DNA from: Anaerostipes sp. MSJ-23
GTDB lineage: Bacteria; Bacillota; Clostridia; Lachnospirales; Lachnospiraceae
Direction of reading: 5' to 3'
Length of the DNA stretch: 64,000 nt
Assembly: GCF_018918155.1 (NCBI RefSeq)
Contig: NZ_JAHLPY010000002.1
Location: 186,001 to 250,000, forward strand
The position numbers were made by a program, and so were the translations under genes. The notes under the pieces are model-generated. The model ran no database searches and was not told where the DNA came from. It saw nothing but the letters and a program-made list of their open reading frames with translations. The first letter of the stretch is position 1. Each line of letters opens with the position of its first letter. Shown here one piece after another: positions 27,059 through 35,639 of the stretch.

Positions 27059-27916
27059 TTGAAATGGATGAGTGGAATCTGTCGAGGGATACTGATCGGT
27101 GTGGCAAATATTATGCCTGGCGTTAGTGGAGGAACTTTGGCAGTCTCTATGGGAATTTATGACAAATTGATTTATGCAGTTACACATATGAAAGAGGACT
27201 GGAAAAGTAGTTTTAAAATTCTTTTTCCGATTGGAATTGGAGCAGGAATAGGTTTTTTGATGCTTTCTTATGCAATCAATTGGATGTTTTTTCAATATCC
27301 AGTTCAAACACGTTTTTTATTTATTGGTCTTGTTTTTGGAGGGATGCCAGAAATTCTTAGATATATCCGAGAGGAAAAGATAAAACTATCATATCTAATG
27401 ATGATGATAGGCTTTTTTGTATTAATAGCAGGGATTCCAATGCTGAAGGCATCAAAGGCAATGGTAGTGATAGATTTGTCAGTTTTCATGGCCGTTAAAT
27501 TGTTTGGAATTGGATTTCTTGCTGCGGCAACTATGGTGATACCAGGTGTTAGTGGATCTGCTATTTTGCTTTCTATAGGATATTATCATCCACTATTAAA
27601 TGAAATAACAAAGTTTATTTATGGATTTCTAAATATGGATCTTTTGAAAATATATCGTGGGATGTTAATTCTATTACCTGTAGCTTTGGGTGTGGTGATA
27701 GGAATCTTATTGATTGCAAAAATTGTAGAATATCTTTTTTGTCATTATCGAATGTTATGTTATTGGGCAATTTTGGGACTCATTTTAGCATCACCTGTCG
27801 GAATTTTATCAGGAATGCAGAAACAATCTGTTGATATTTTCACAATCTTTATGTCATTTCTTCTTTTTTTTCTCGGAATTTTTACTGCAATTGAGCTTGG
27901 AGAAAAAGAATCCTAG
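27059..27916 (+). CDS. DUF368 membrane protein, candidate undecaprenyl-phosphate translocase (PopT-like)
   Basis: A 285-residue polytopic protein with eight or nine helices. The family repeat appears twice, as GVANIMPGVSGGTLA near residues 13-27 and MVIPGVSGSAILLS near 160-173, an internal duplication typical of DUF368. DUF368 proteins were recently described as carriers that bring undecaprenyl phosphate back to the inner face of the membrane. Starting at TTG with no gap after the previous gene, it depends on coupling for translation. The window contains many users of this lipid (initiator, CsbB-like enzyme, LCP ligase). Confidence 0.82.
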   Translation: MKWMSGICRGILIGVANIMPGVSGGTLAVSMGIYDKLIYAVTHMKEDWKSSFKILFPIGIGAGIGFLMLSYAINWMFFQYPVQTRFLFIGLVFGGMPEILRYIREEKIKLSYLMMMIGFFVLIAGIPMLKASKAMVVIDLSVFMAVKLFGIGFLAAATMVIPGVSGSAILLSIGYYHPLLNEITKFIYGFLNMDLLKIYRGMLILLPVALGVVIGILLIAKIVEYLFCHYRMLCYWAILGLILASPVGILSGMQKQSVDIFTIFMSFLLFFLGIFTAIELGEKES

Positions 27917-27924
27917 TTTATGTA

Positions 27925-27953
27925 TTTCATTTTGTGTAGGAATATGATAGAAT
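27925..27953 (+). promoter_or_regulatory. Promoter for degV
   Basis: TTTCAT and TAGAAT are separated by 17 bases, and TGA before the -10 gives an extended element. GGAG precedes the start at 28003. Confidence 0.45.
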
Positions 27954-28002
27954 AAGTAGTAATGAATACTAGATTAGAAAGTTATAAAAAGGAGATACGA
28001 AT

Positions 28003-28839
28003 ATGAGTTTTCATATTGTGTGTGATAGCTGTACGGATTTAACACCAGAAGATTTTGAAAAAGGATGTTATTCTTGGATTCCATTGACATTATTAGTTGA
28101 CGGAGAAGAAATTATTGATGATGAAACATTTGATCAGGCATCATTTTTAAAAAAAGTAGCAGAAAGTAAAGGAGAAGTTAAGTCTGCATGTCCGGCACCA
28201 GAAAGTTATATGGCTGCCTACGGAAAAGCAGATGATATTTATGTTATAACATTATCCGCGGAATTAAGCGGTTCTTATAACAGTGCAGTTTTAGGAAAAA
28301 ATCTGTATGAAGAAGAAAATGGAAAGAAAAATATTTATGTATTTAACTCCAGAGGAGCTTCTACAACACAGCTTTTGATTGCTCGTAAAATTTATGAATA
28401 TGCGTCTGCAGGTATGGAATTTCAAGAAGTAGTGGATAAAATTGAAGATTATATTTCAACACTTCGTACGTACTTTGTATTGGAGACGCTGGAAGTGCTT
28501 CGAAGAAATGGACGTCTTTCTAGATTATCGGCGACAATTGCCAGCGCATTGAATATTAAGCCAGTTATGGAAGGAACAAGAGACGGTGTGATTCAGAAGT
28601 TGACACAGGCAAGAGGTACAAAGAAAGCACTATCAAAAATGGTAGATAGTTTTGTTCAGGAAGGAAGAGATTTATCGGATCGAGTCCTTGCAATTGCACA
28701 TTGTAATTGTCCGCAAAGAGCTGAGTATGTAAAACAGCTTATAGAAAAAAGCTTGAAAGTAAAAGATATCATTATTATTGAGACAAAGGGTGTTAGCAGT
28801 TTGTATGCCTGTGATGGAGGAATCATTGTTTCTTATTAA
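28003..28839 (+). CDS. DegV family fatty-acid-binding protein
   Basis: A 278-residue two-domain protein. The DegV signature DSCTDLTPE is at residues 8-16, ITLSAELSGSYNSA near 84-97 and the EVLRRNGRLS stretch near 164-173. DegV (FakB-type) proteins hold a fatty acid and present it to a FakA kinase for phosphorylation and use in phospholipid synthesis. No fakA is visible here. It is monocistronic with its own promoter and terminator. Confidence 0.9.
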   Translation: MSFHIVCDSCTDLTPEDFEKGCYSWIPLTLLVDGEEIIDDETFDQASFLKKVAESKGEVKSACPAPESYMAAYGKADDIYVITLSAELSGSYNSAVLGKNLYEEENGKKNIYVFNSRGASTTQLLIARKIYEYASAGMEFQEVVDKIEDYISTLRTYFVLETLEVLRRNGRLSRLSATIASALNIKPVMEGTRDGVIQKLTQARGTKKALSKMVDSFVQEGRDLSDRVLAIAHCNCPQRAEYVKQLIEKSLKVKDIIIIETKGVSSLYACDGGIIVSY

Positions 28840-28860
28840 TGAATAAAAATAAAAAATATC

Positions 28861-28892
28861 AGAGAATCCTGCTTTGGTGGGATTCTTTTTTT
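28861..28892 (+). terminator. Rho-independent terminator after degV
   Basis: AGAATCCTGC and GTGGGATTCT pair (two G-T pairs) around TTTG, followed by eight T. A second weaker hairpin (GAATTCTGT/ACAGGATTC, 28921-28941) follows. The rest of the 280-base gap holds only the next promoter. Confidence 0.85.
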
Positions 28893-29024
28893 GTTGCTGA
28901 AGTGACTCGCCACAAGCGGAGAATTCTGTAAAACAGGATTCTTTCTTGTGATTTTTTTAACGTGATTTTGCACAAAATTTAACAGGAATGTTAGGAAATT
29001 AACGGTGTTTTTGAACAAAAGTCC

Positions 29025-29053
29025 TTGTTTTTTAGGAAAACATTGCATATAAT
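29025..29053 (+). promoter_or_regulatory. Promoter for the hydrogenase operon
   Basis: TTGTTT and TATAAT are separated by exactly 17 bases, 67 bases before the start codon of the flavoprotein gene, which has a TAGGAGGA ribosome site. Confidence 0.6.
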
Positions 29054-29119
29054 GGGACCAATATCTCATTTTAATAAAAAACATTAATAGAAAAAGAATA
29101 AACTATAGGAGGAATTAAT

Positions 29120-30952
29120 ATGAGTCGTTTGGAATTACTGACCCCTAATCAGTCACAGCTGGTTGTAGAAGGTCTTTATAAAGACTTGGAACGAAGAATC
29201 GAGTCCAGTCCTCCGGGATTATGTCCGGTTGATATTTCAAGAGCTTTTCTCGAACTTTGCCATGCACAAAGCTGTGGAAAATGTGTTCCATGTAGAGTAG
29301 GACTAGGACAGCTCAAAAATCTGATTACCGATGTACTGGATGGAAAGGCAACCATTCGCACTTTAACAGCAATTCGAGAGACAGCACAGTCTATTATGGA
29401 GTCAGCAGATTGTGCGATTGGATATGAAGCTGCCAATATGGTATATAAAGGTGTGATTGGCTTTAAAGATGATTATCTGGAACATATTATGTATCATCGA
29501 TGTTTAAGTACATTAAAACAGCCGGTACCATGTGTATCTAGATGTCCGGCAAGGGTTGATATTCCAGGATACATTGCGCTTGTTCGCGAAGGAAGATATG
29601 AGGATGCTATTCGTCTGATCCGGAAGGATAATCCATTTCCGACAACCTGTGGATTTATCTGTGAGCATCCGTGTGAGGCGTTATGCCGTAGGAATATGAT
29701 TGATGATTCGGTGAATATTCGTGGATTAAAACGAATGGCAGCCGATGCTGCTGGATATGTGGCACCACCGAAATGTGCATCATCAACAGGAAAAAATGTA
29801 GCTGTCGTTGGAGGAGGACCGGGAGGTTTGAGTGCAGCTTACTTTCTTCAACTGATGGGACATCAGGTAACCGTTTATGAAATGCTTCCAAAGCTTGGAG
29901 GAATGCTTCGCTATGGAATTCCAAACTATCGTCTTCCGAAAGAACGTTTGGATGATGATATTCAAGCGATTCTTGATACCGGTGTAAAAGTAGATTGTGG
30001 AAAAGTAATAGGAAAAGATTATTCGATCGTGGATTTAAAAGAAAAATATGATGCAGTTTTAATTACGATTGGTGCCAGTACCGATAAGAAACTTGGTCTG
30101 GAAGGAGAAGATGCAAACGGTGTTATCTCAGCAGTGCAGTTTTTAAGAAATGTCGGGTATGGAACTCAGGAAAGTCTGGAAGGAAAAGAAGTCGCTGTCA
30201 TTGGAGGTGGAAATGTTTCCATGGATGCGGTTCGTACTTCTGTAAGACTTGGAGCAAAAAAAGTTAGCATTGTTTATCGGAGAAGAGTTGCAGATATGAC
30301 AGCGCTTCCAGATGAAATTGAGGGAGCAGAAGCAGAAGGCGTTGAAATTAAGACGCTAATGTCACCAGCAAAAATTGAAAAAGATGATGATGGGAATGTC
30401 AAAGGAATCTGGGTGACGCCACAGATGATCAGTCAGATCAAAGGTGGAAGAGCTAGTGTGAAACCAACAGGAGAAAAAGATATTTTTATTCCATGTCAGT
30501 GTTTGATTGTTGCCATTGGACAAGATATTGAGTATCAGCACTTTGAGGAAGCTGGTGTGCCGGTCCAAAGGGGAAAAATTAACGTAGAAAAATTTGGCGG
30601 ATTTGAAGAAATGCCGGGTGTATTTGCTGGGGGAGATTGTGCAACTGGCCCGTCTACGGTAATTTCAGCGATTGCAGCCGGAAAAGTTATTGCTGCAAAC
30701 ATTGATGAATACCTTGGATATCATCATGAAATTTCTGCAGGAGTGGAGATACCGGAGCCATGTCTTGAGGATAAACCACCTTGCGGAAGAGTAAATCTGA
30801 CAGAAAGAGAAGCTGGAGAAAGAATCCACGATTTTGAAGGAATTGAAAATTGTATGACATCAAAAGAAGCTTGCCAGGAAGCATCTAGATGTTTGCGCTG
30901 TGATCACTTCGGTTATGGAATATTTAAGGGAGGGAGGAAGACGAAATGGTAA
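29120..30952 (+). CDS. GltD-like FAD/NADPH oxidoreductase fused to a NuoF-type 4Fe-4S domain
   Basis: A 610-residue cytoplasmic flavoprotein. Residues of about 40-100 match the NuoF/HydB 4Fe-4S domain (SCGKCVPCR plus a later cysteine). Residues of about 135-215 are the GltD-type iron-sulfur domain (CVSRCPARVDIPGY, CGFICEHPCEALC). The rest is the pyridine nucleotide-disulfide fold with FAD loop GGGPGGLSAAY and NADPH loop GGGNVSMDAVR followed by YRRR. A cysteine pair (CLRC) lies near the C-terminus. Its stop overlaps the hydrogenase start by seven bases, so it probably passes electrons between NAD(P)H, perhaps ferredoxin, and the hydrogenase. Bifurcation is possible but unproven. Confidence 0.85.
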   Translation: MSRLELLTPNQSQLVVEGLYKDLERRIESSPPGLCPVDISRAFLELCHAQSCGKCVPCRVGLGQLKNLITDVLDGKATIRTLTAIRETAQSIMESADCAIGYEAANMVYKGVIGFKDDYLEHIMYHRCLSTLKQPVPCVSRCPARVDIPGYIALVREGRYEDAIRLIRKDNPFPTTCGFICEHPCEALCRRNMIDDSVNIRGLKRMAADAAGYVAPPKCASSTGKNVAVVGGGPGGLSAAYFLQLMGHQVTVYEMLPKLGGMLRYGIPNYRLPKERLDDDIQAILDTGVKVDCGKVIGKDYSIVDLKEKYDAVLITIGASTDKKLGLEGEDANGVISAVQFLRNVGYGTQESLEGKEVAVIGGGNVSMDAVRTSVRLGAKKVSIVYRRRVADMTALPDEIEGAEAEGVEIKTLMSPAKIEKDDDGNVKGIWVTPQMISQIKGGRASVKPTGEKDIFIPCQCLIVAIGQDIEYQHFEEAGVPVQRGKINVEKFGGFEEMPGVFAGGDCATGPSTVISAIAAGKVIAANIDEYLGYHHEISAGVEIPEPCLEDKPPCGRVNLTEREAGERIHDFEGIENCMTSKEACQEASRCLRCDHFGYGIFKGGRKTKW

Positions 30953-32664
30953 ATATTACAATTAATCGTCAGAAAATTTCCGTTCCAGAAGGGACAACAA
31001 TTATGGAAGCAGCAGCATCCATTCATGTTCCGATACCAAAACTTTGCTATTTAAAAGATATCAATGAAATCGGAGCCTGTCGTGTCTGTGTAGTAGAAGT
31101 TAAAGGGCAGGATCGTCTTGTAACTTCATGTAATAACGTTGTAGAGGATGGAATGGTTATTTACACAAACAGTCCGAAAGTTCGAAGAAATCGTAAACAT
31201 ACGATAAAAATGATTCTTTCGCAACATGAAGCACAGTGTGTTGCCTGCGTTCGCAGTGGAAACTGTAGTCTTCAGACTATTGCAAATGATTTAAATGTTG
31301 TGGATACACCATATAAAAAGGAACTGGTTGTGCAGGAATGGGATGAAAGATATCCTCTGATTCGGGATGCAAATAAATGTATCAAGTGTATGCGCTGCGT
31401 ACAGGTTTGTGATAAAATTCAGGGAATGTATATTTGGGATGTATCTGGAACAGGTTCAAGAACAACCGTTGGAGTATCTGGAAATCGTGATATTCAGAGA
31501 GCCGACTGTGCACTTTGTGGGCAGTGTATTACACATTGTCCAACTGGAGCTTTAAGAGAAAGAGATGACACAGAAGAACTGTATCGTGCAATTGAAAAAG
31601 AAGATACCATTGTTGTTGCTCAGATTGCACCTGCCGTACGTGCAGCATGGGGAGAATCTTTGGGACTTTCAAGAGAGGAAGCAACGGTGCAAAAAATCGT
31701 AGATGCATTGAAAAGGATTGGTGTTGATTATGTATTTGATACAACATTTTCTGCTGATCTTACGATTATGGAAGAAGGAAATGAATTTGTAGAACGTTAT
31801 ACAAAGGGAGATTTAGATGTACATCCAATGTTTACTTCTTGCTGTCCGGGTTGGGTCCGTTTTCTAAAATCCCAGTACCCTCAAATGACAGGCAGACTTT
31901 CTGGTGCAAAATCACCACAGGAAATGTTTGGTGCCGTTATGAAGACAGCCTTTGCAAAGCATATTGGTGTGAAACCAGAAAGAATTTTTGCAGTATCTAT
32001 TATGCCTTGTCTTGCGAAGAAAAGTGAGAGAGAAGCTTCTTTATTTTATAAGGAATATGCCGGACATGGGGTAGATTGTGTGTTAACGACAAGAGAATTA
32101 GATCGTTTGATTCGTGCAGATTATATTGATCCGAAGACTTTAGAAGATATACCGTTTGATCAACCATTTATGGAGGCAACTGGTGCCGGTGTGATTTTTG
32201 GTGCAACTGGAGGTGTTATGGAGGCAGCACTTCGTTCTGCTTATTATCTAATCACTGGAAAAAATCCAGATGCCGATTTATTCCAGGAGATTCGTGGACA
32301 AAAGAAAAGCGGATGGACAGAAGCAGAATTTGAAATTGCGGGAAATAGAGTGTCTGTTGCGGTTGTTAGTGGACTTCAAAATACAAGAGTACTGATGGAA
32401 GCCATAAGGAACAGAGAGGTACATTACCATTTTGTAGAAGTGATGGCGTGTCCTGGTGGTTGTTCCGGAGGTGGAGGACAGCCAATCCATGAAGGAAAAG
32501 AGCTTGCAGCAAAAAGAGGAGAAAATTTGCATTTCCTTGATCAACATGCGGCAATTCGTTTTTCACATGAAAATTCAGATATTAAGCGACTTTATAAAGA
32601 ATTCTTTGATGCACCTGGTTCTAATAAAGCACATCAGCTGTTACATACAGAACATAAAGCATAA
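30946..32664 (+). CDS. [FeFe] hydrogenase, monomeric M3-type catalytic subunit
   Basis: A 572-residue enzyme, close in length to clostridial CpI. It has an N-terminal 2Fe-2S domain (C34, C45, C48, C62), a His-ligated cluster segment (HEAQCVACVRSGNC), two 4Fe-4S motifs (CIKCMRCVQVC, CALCGQCITHC) and the H-cluster domain with TSCCPGW, MPCLAKKSE and CPGGCSGGGGQ. It catalyses proton reduction or hydrogen oxidation. The overlapping upstream GltD-like gene suggests NAD(P)H coupling, as in the GltD-associated group of [FeFe] hydrogenases. HydE/F/G maturases are not in the window. Confidence 0.95.
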   Translation: MVNITINRQKISVPEGTTIMEAAASIHVPIPKLCYLKDINEIGACRVCVVEVKGQDRLVTSCNNVVEDGMVIYTNSPKVRRNRKHTIKMILSQHEAQCVACVRSGNCSLQTIANDLNVVDTPYKKELVVQEWDERYPLIRDANKCIKCMRCVQVCDKIQGMYIWDVSGTGSRTTVGVSGNRDIQRADCALCGQCITHCPTGALRERDDTEELYRAIEKEDTIVVAQIAPAVRAAWGESLGLSREEATVQKIVDALKRIGVDYVFDTTFSADLTIMEEGNEFVERYTKGDLDVHPMFTSCCPGWVRFLKSQYPQMTGRLSGAKSPQEMFGAVMKTAFAKHIGVKPERIFAVSIMPCLAKKSEREASLFYKEYAGHGVDCVLTTRELDRLIRADYIDPKTLEDIPFDQPFMEATGAGVIFGATGGVMEAALRSAYYLITGKNPDADLFQEIRGQKKSGWTEAEFEIAGNRVSVAVVSGLQNTRVLMEAIRNREVHYHFVEVMACPGGCSGGGGQPIHEGKELAAKRGENLHFLDQHAAIRFSHENSDIKRLYKEFFDAPGSNKAHQLLHTEHKA

Positions 32665-32691
32665 GTATTGGATTGTTTTAATATTTATAAA

Positions 32692-32727
32692 AAATTGCCA
32701 GCAGATATATCTGCTGGCAGTTTTTGT
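32692..32727. terminator. Bidirectional terminator after the hydrogenase
   Basis: A perfect 11-bp stem (TGCCAGCAGAT with ATCTGCTGGCA, 32696-32719) has A/T runs on both sides, fitting termination of both convergent genes. Confidence 0.9.
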
Positions 32728-32743
32728 TTGACGTTATATTCTG

Positions 32744-33772
32744 TTAAAATTCAATGCCGGCTTTTTGTCTTGCTTTTTCAAGAACACCAACAACGGTTAC
32801 AGATTCTTCTAGAAATTGATGAGCTGTTTCATAATCCTTTTCATCAATCACACGGGCAAAATCTATGAATTCCTGTGTCATACGGTGATGATTTTGTGGA
32901 GCTTTGAAATCTTCTGTAATCGTAGCTCGTACCATGGCGCCTGCGGCATCTTTTACTTTTTCTTTGATATTGTCATCTGCATATATAGTAGTAAGTTCGG
33001 ATGCAATGTTTGGTTTACTGTCAATTTTCATAAATCCCTTCTCCCCTTGAATGGAAATAAAACCAGGACTGTCAGAATCTTTGCTTCCAGTGCAAACAGC
33101 GGAAAATCCATGATAGATAAGAATTAGGGTTCCTGAAGTATCGACACCGTTTGGTCCAATATTTGGATAATATTCTACATCTTTGGGTTTTCCGAATAGT
33201 CCAATGCAATAATGAATGTTATATACATTGATATCGTATAGGGCACCGCCATAATATTCGGGGTCAAAAGAATGGGCAATATCTCCATTCAAATAAGCAT
33301 CATAGCGGCTGGAATATTGGGAATAATTGCATAGAGCCATGCGGATCGGTCCCAATTTTGAAAGATTTTTTTTCATTTCGTAAAATACATCGTTATGAAG
33401 AACTGTGACAGCCTCAAAGATAAAAAGTTGTTTTTCTTCTGCGATTTGTTGTAGTTCCTGAGCTTCCTTGTAAAAGCCGGTAAAAGGTTTTTCAAGAATT
33501 ACATTTTTTCCATGAAGAAGCGCTTTTTTTGCATAAGGATAATGAGCGCTATTGATTAGACCAATATAAACGGTATCAGCAGCAGTTTCATTGAGTAATT
33601 TTTCGTAATCTGTATAGATTTCTGGAATGTGATACTGGTTAGCAAAAGATTCTGCTTTTTCTTTGCTATGAGGTCTGGCAAAGATAGCAGTTTTTTCAAT
33701 TGTTTTTACCGGCTCTATTGCAAAAAGTGCATCTGCAATGATTTTACCGGTTCCGATAAATGCAAGTTTCAT
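32744..33772 (-). CDS. Gfo/Idh/MocA family oxidoreductase
   Basis: A 342-residue protein with the nucleotide loop IGTGKIIAD at the N-terminus, the family lysine in LEKPF near residue 95 and a C-terminal substrate domain with YDINVYNIHY. It should be an NAD(P)-linked dehydrogenase or reductase of a sugar or polyol. An AGGAGGATC ribosome site precedes the ATG. It is monocistronic and divergent from icd, with no context that names a substrate. It is only distantly similar to the 931 gene product. Confidence 0.85.
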   Translation of the reverse strand: MKLAFIGTGKIIADALFAIEPVKTIEKTAIFARPHSKEKAESFANQYHIPEIYTDYEKLLNETAADTVYIGLINSAHYPYAKKALLHGKNVILEKPFTGFYKEAQELQQIAEEKQLFIFEAVTVLHNDVFYEMKKNLSKLGPIRMALCNYSQYSSRYDAYLNGDIAHSFDPEYYGGALYDINVYNIHYCIGLFGKPKDVEYYPNIGPNGVDTSGTLILIYHGFSAVCTGSKDSDSPGFISIQGEKGFMKIDSKPNIASELTTIYADDNIKEKVKDAAGAMVRATITEDFKAPQNHHRMTQEFIDFARVIDEKDYETAHQFLEESVTVVGVLEKARQKAGIEF

Positions 33773-34093
33773 GATGATCCTCCAATATGGAAATTAAATT
33801 TTAAAATAACGATAAGTTTAGTATAACATTGTGTAAATAATATATCAATTGAATCAGCATGATTTGTTCTTTATAAAATAGGGATATCGATCGAACAGGA
33901 TACTTGTGTTTGAGTTAAACAATAAATACTGTGAAAGAAATAAAAAATTTGTGCAAATTTTGGAAAGAATGACAACTTGTGTACTATTCTTTGTACATTT
34001 ATTTACAGAATTCAGTTTTTTCGATATAATATAGCCTAATAGGCTGAAAAGAACAGCCGGTTAGTGATGAGAAACACCATAGGAGGAACAACC
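33773..34093. other. Intergenic region between divergent oxidoreductase and icd
   Basis: No credible gene lies in these 320 bases. The right part carries the icd promoter (34002-34030) and a leader that can form either of two short hairpins (34033-34058). A TGTAC-N8-GTACA repeat (33980-33997) lies about 5 bases upstream of the -35 box. The left half is AT-rich and has no clear structure beyond a ribosome site for the leftward gene. Confidence 0.5.
34002..34030 (+). promoter_or_regulatory. Promoter for icd
   Basis: TTTACA and TATAAT are separated by exactly 17 bases; transcription would begin near 34037, inside a small palindrome. Confidence 0.7.
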
Positions 34094-35293
34094 ATGAGTA
34101 AAATTCAGATGACTACGCCGTTAGTTGAAATGGACGGAGATGAAATGACAAGAATTCTTTGGAAAATGATCAAAGAAGAACTGTTACTCCCATTTATTGA
34201 TTTAAAAACAGAATACTATGATCTCGGATTAGAGCATAGAAATGAAACAAATGACCAGGTAACATTTGATTCTGCAGAAGCGACAAAGAAATATGGGGTT
34301 GCCGTAAAATGTGCGACAATTACTCCGAATGCTGCACGTATGGATGAATATAACCTGAAAGAAATGTGGAAAAGTCCAAATGGAACGATTCGTGCCATTC
34401 TTGATGGAACGGTATTTCGTGCTCCAATTACAGTAAAGGGAATTGAGCCAACGGTAAGTAAATGGAAGAAACCAATTACAATTGCAAGACATGCCTATGG
34501 TGATGTTTATAAAGGTGTTGAAATTAAAGTTCCAGGAGCTGGAAAAGCAGAATTGGTATTTACTGGAGAAGATGGAACGCAGATCCGTGAAACTATTCAT
34601 GATTTTGATGGACCTGGAGTGATTCAGGGAATGCATAATATTGATAAATCTATTGAAAGTTTTGCAAGAAGCTGCTTTACTTATGCACTTGATACAAAAC
34701 AGGATTTATGGTTTGCAACAAAAGATACGATTTCTAAAAAATATGATCATACATTTAAAGATATTTTCCAGGAAATTTATGATGCAGAATATGCAGCTAA
34801 ATTCGAAGCAGCAGGAATTGAATATTTTTATACATTAATTGATGATGCAGTAGCACGTGTTATGAAATCAGAAGGTGGATTTATTTGGGCGTGCAAGAAC
34901 TATGATGGAGATGTTATGAGTGATATGATTTCTTCTGCATTTGGTTCTCTTGCAATGATGACTTCTGTACTCGTATCTCCAAAAGGATATTATGAATATG
35001 AAGCAGCACATGGAACTGTACAGCGTCATTATTATAAATATTTAAAAGGAGAAGAAACCTCTACAAATTCTGTTGCAACGATCTTTGCATGGACAGGTGC
35101 CCTTAGAAAACGTGGTGAAATCGATGGAAATAAGGAATTAATGGAGTTTGCAGATAAACTTGAAAAAGCAACATTGGATACAATTGAATCTGGAACGATG
35201 ACAAAAGACCTTGCACTGATTACAACGCTTGAAAATGTGAATGCGGTAAACAGTGAAGGATTTATCAAAGCAATTGCAGAAAGATTAAAATAA
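34094..35293 (+). CDS. icd: NADP-dependent isocitrate dehydrogenase, eukaryote-like homodimeric type
   Basis: A 399-residue enzyme converting isocitrate to 2-oxoglutarate and CO2 with NADP. It resembles mammalian IDH1/2 rather than E. coli Icd: [12 protein letters not shown] near residues 11-22, [16 protein letters not shown] near 92-107, and the NADP site region [11 protein letters not shown] near 305-315. The frame is open ten codons upstream, but AGGAGGA eight bases before 34094 fixes that start. In an anaerobe it most likely supplies 2-oxoglutarate for glutamate. A structured RNA region follows its stop within ten bases. Confidence 0.93.
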   Translation: MSKIQMTTPLVEMDGDEMTRILWKMIKEELLLPFIDLKTEYYDLGLEHRNETNDQVTFDSAEATKKYGVAVKCATITPNAARMDEYNLKEMWKSPNGTIRAILDGTVFRAPITVKGIEPTVSKWKKPITIARHAYGDVYKGVEIKVPGAGKAELVFTGEDGTQIRETIHDFDGPGVIQGMHNIDKSIESFARSCFTYALDTKQDLWFATKDTISKKYDHTFKDIFQEIYDAEYAAKFEAAGIEYFYTLIDDAVARVMKSEGGFIWACKNYDGDVMSDMISSAFGSLAMMTSVLVSPKGYYEYEAAHGTVQRHYYKYLKGEETSTNSVATIFAWTGALRKRGEIDGNKELMEFADKLEKATLDTIESGTMTKDLALITTLENVNAVNSEGFIKAIAERLK

Positions 35294-35302
35294 GCTGTTT
35301 AA

Positions 35303-35519
35303 CTTCAACTAAGTAAAACGAAGGTAGCGGGAGAAATTGTGAAAGTAACTTAACGGCAGTGGTGGGCGAAGAAAAATCGACATGCCCAGCTGATATAAGG
35401 TCAAGCATAGTCGGTATGAAGTTGACATATCAGGCTCAGTGAAATTACCGACTGTGAGTTGAAACAAAATAAAAAAGAAAAAGACCGGGATGTGAAAAAA
35501 AGAAACATCTCGGTTTTTT
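35303..35519 (+). ncRNA. Putative structured noncoding RNA with H-type pseudoknot, after icd
   Basis: No gene fits the 346 bases between icd and the next gene, yet base pairing is dense. P1 (35303-35309 with 35456-35462, 7 bp) closes the element. P2 is TGGGC/GCCCA (35362-35366 with 35383-35387). P3 is a 12-bp stem with a 3-base bulge (35389-35395 and 35399-35403 with 35421-35432). Its loop 35405-35415 pairs with 35445-35455 (11 bp, one G-T), making an H-type pseudoknot that abuts P1. A terminator ends the element. Length and pseudoknots recall large ncRNAs of Firmicutes such as the raiA motif, but I cannot confirm identity. A weak promoter (TTTATC-N18-TAAAAT, 35261-35290) lies inside the end of icd; processing from the icd mRNA is the alternative. 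Confidence 0.6.
35482..35519 (+). terminator. Terminator of the icd/ncRNA transcript
   Basis: ACCGGGATGT (35483-35492) pairs with ACATCTCGGT (35504-35513) with one G-T pair, followed by six T. Confidence 0.88.
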
Positions 35520-35639
35520 AACGTAATCTTTACCTTGTCATGATACAACAGTTACATAAAACTCATATAATGAGCAAGAATCATCTTTTGAAAACATTTT
35601 TCAAGAGAAAAATAAGAAACATGTAGAAGGAGAAAGATT

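Noticed and set aside
33980-33997. TGTAC-N8-GTACA repeat upstream of the icd promoter as an operator
   Set aside because: Arms of five bases in AT-rich DNA are expected by chance, so it is mentioned only in the region entry.
35321-35460. Short resemblance of the post-icd region to 23S rRNA (GGTAGCG, CTCAGTGAAATT)
   Set aside because: The shared words are short and their spacing and order do not follow 23S rRNA; the region has its own consistent folding.
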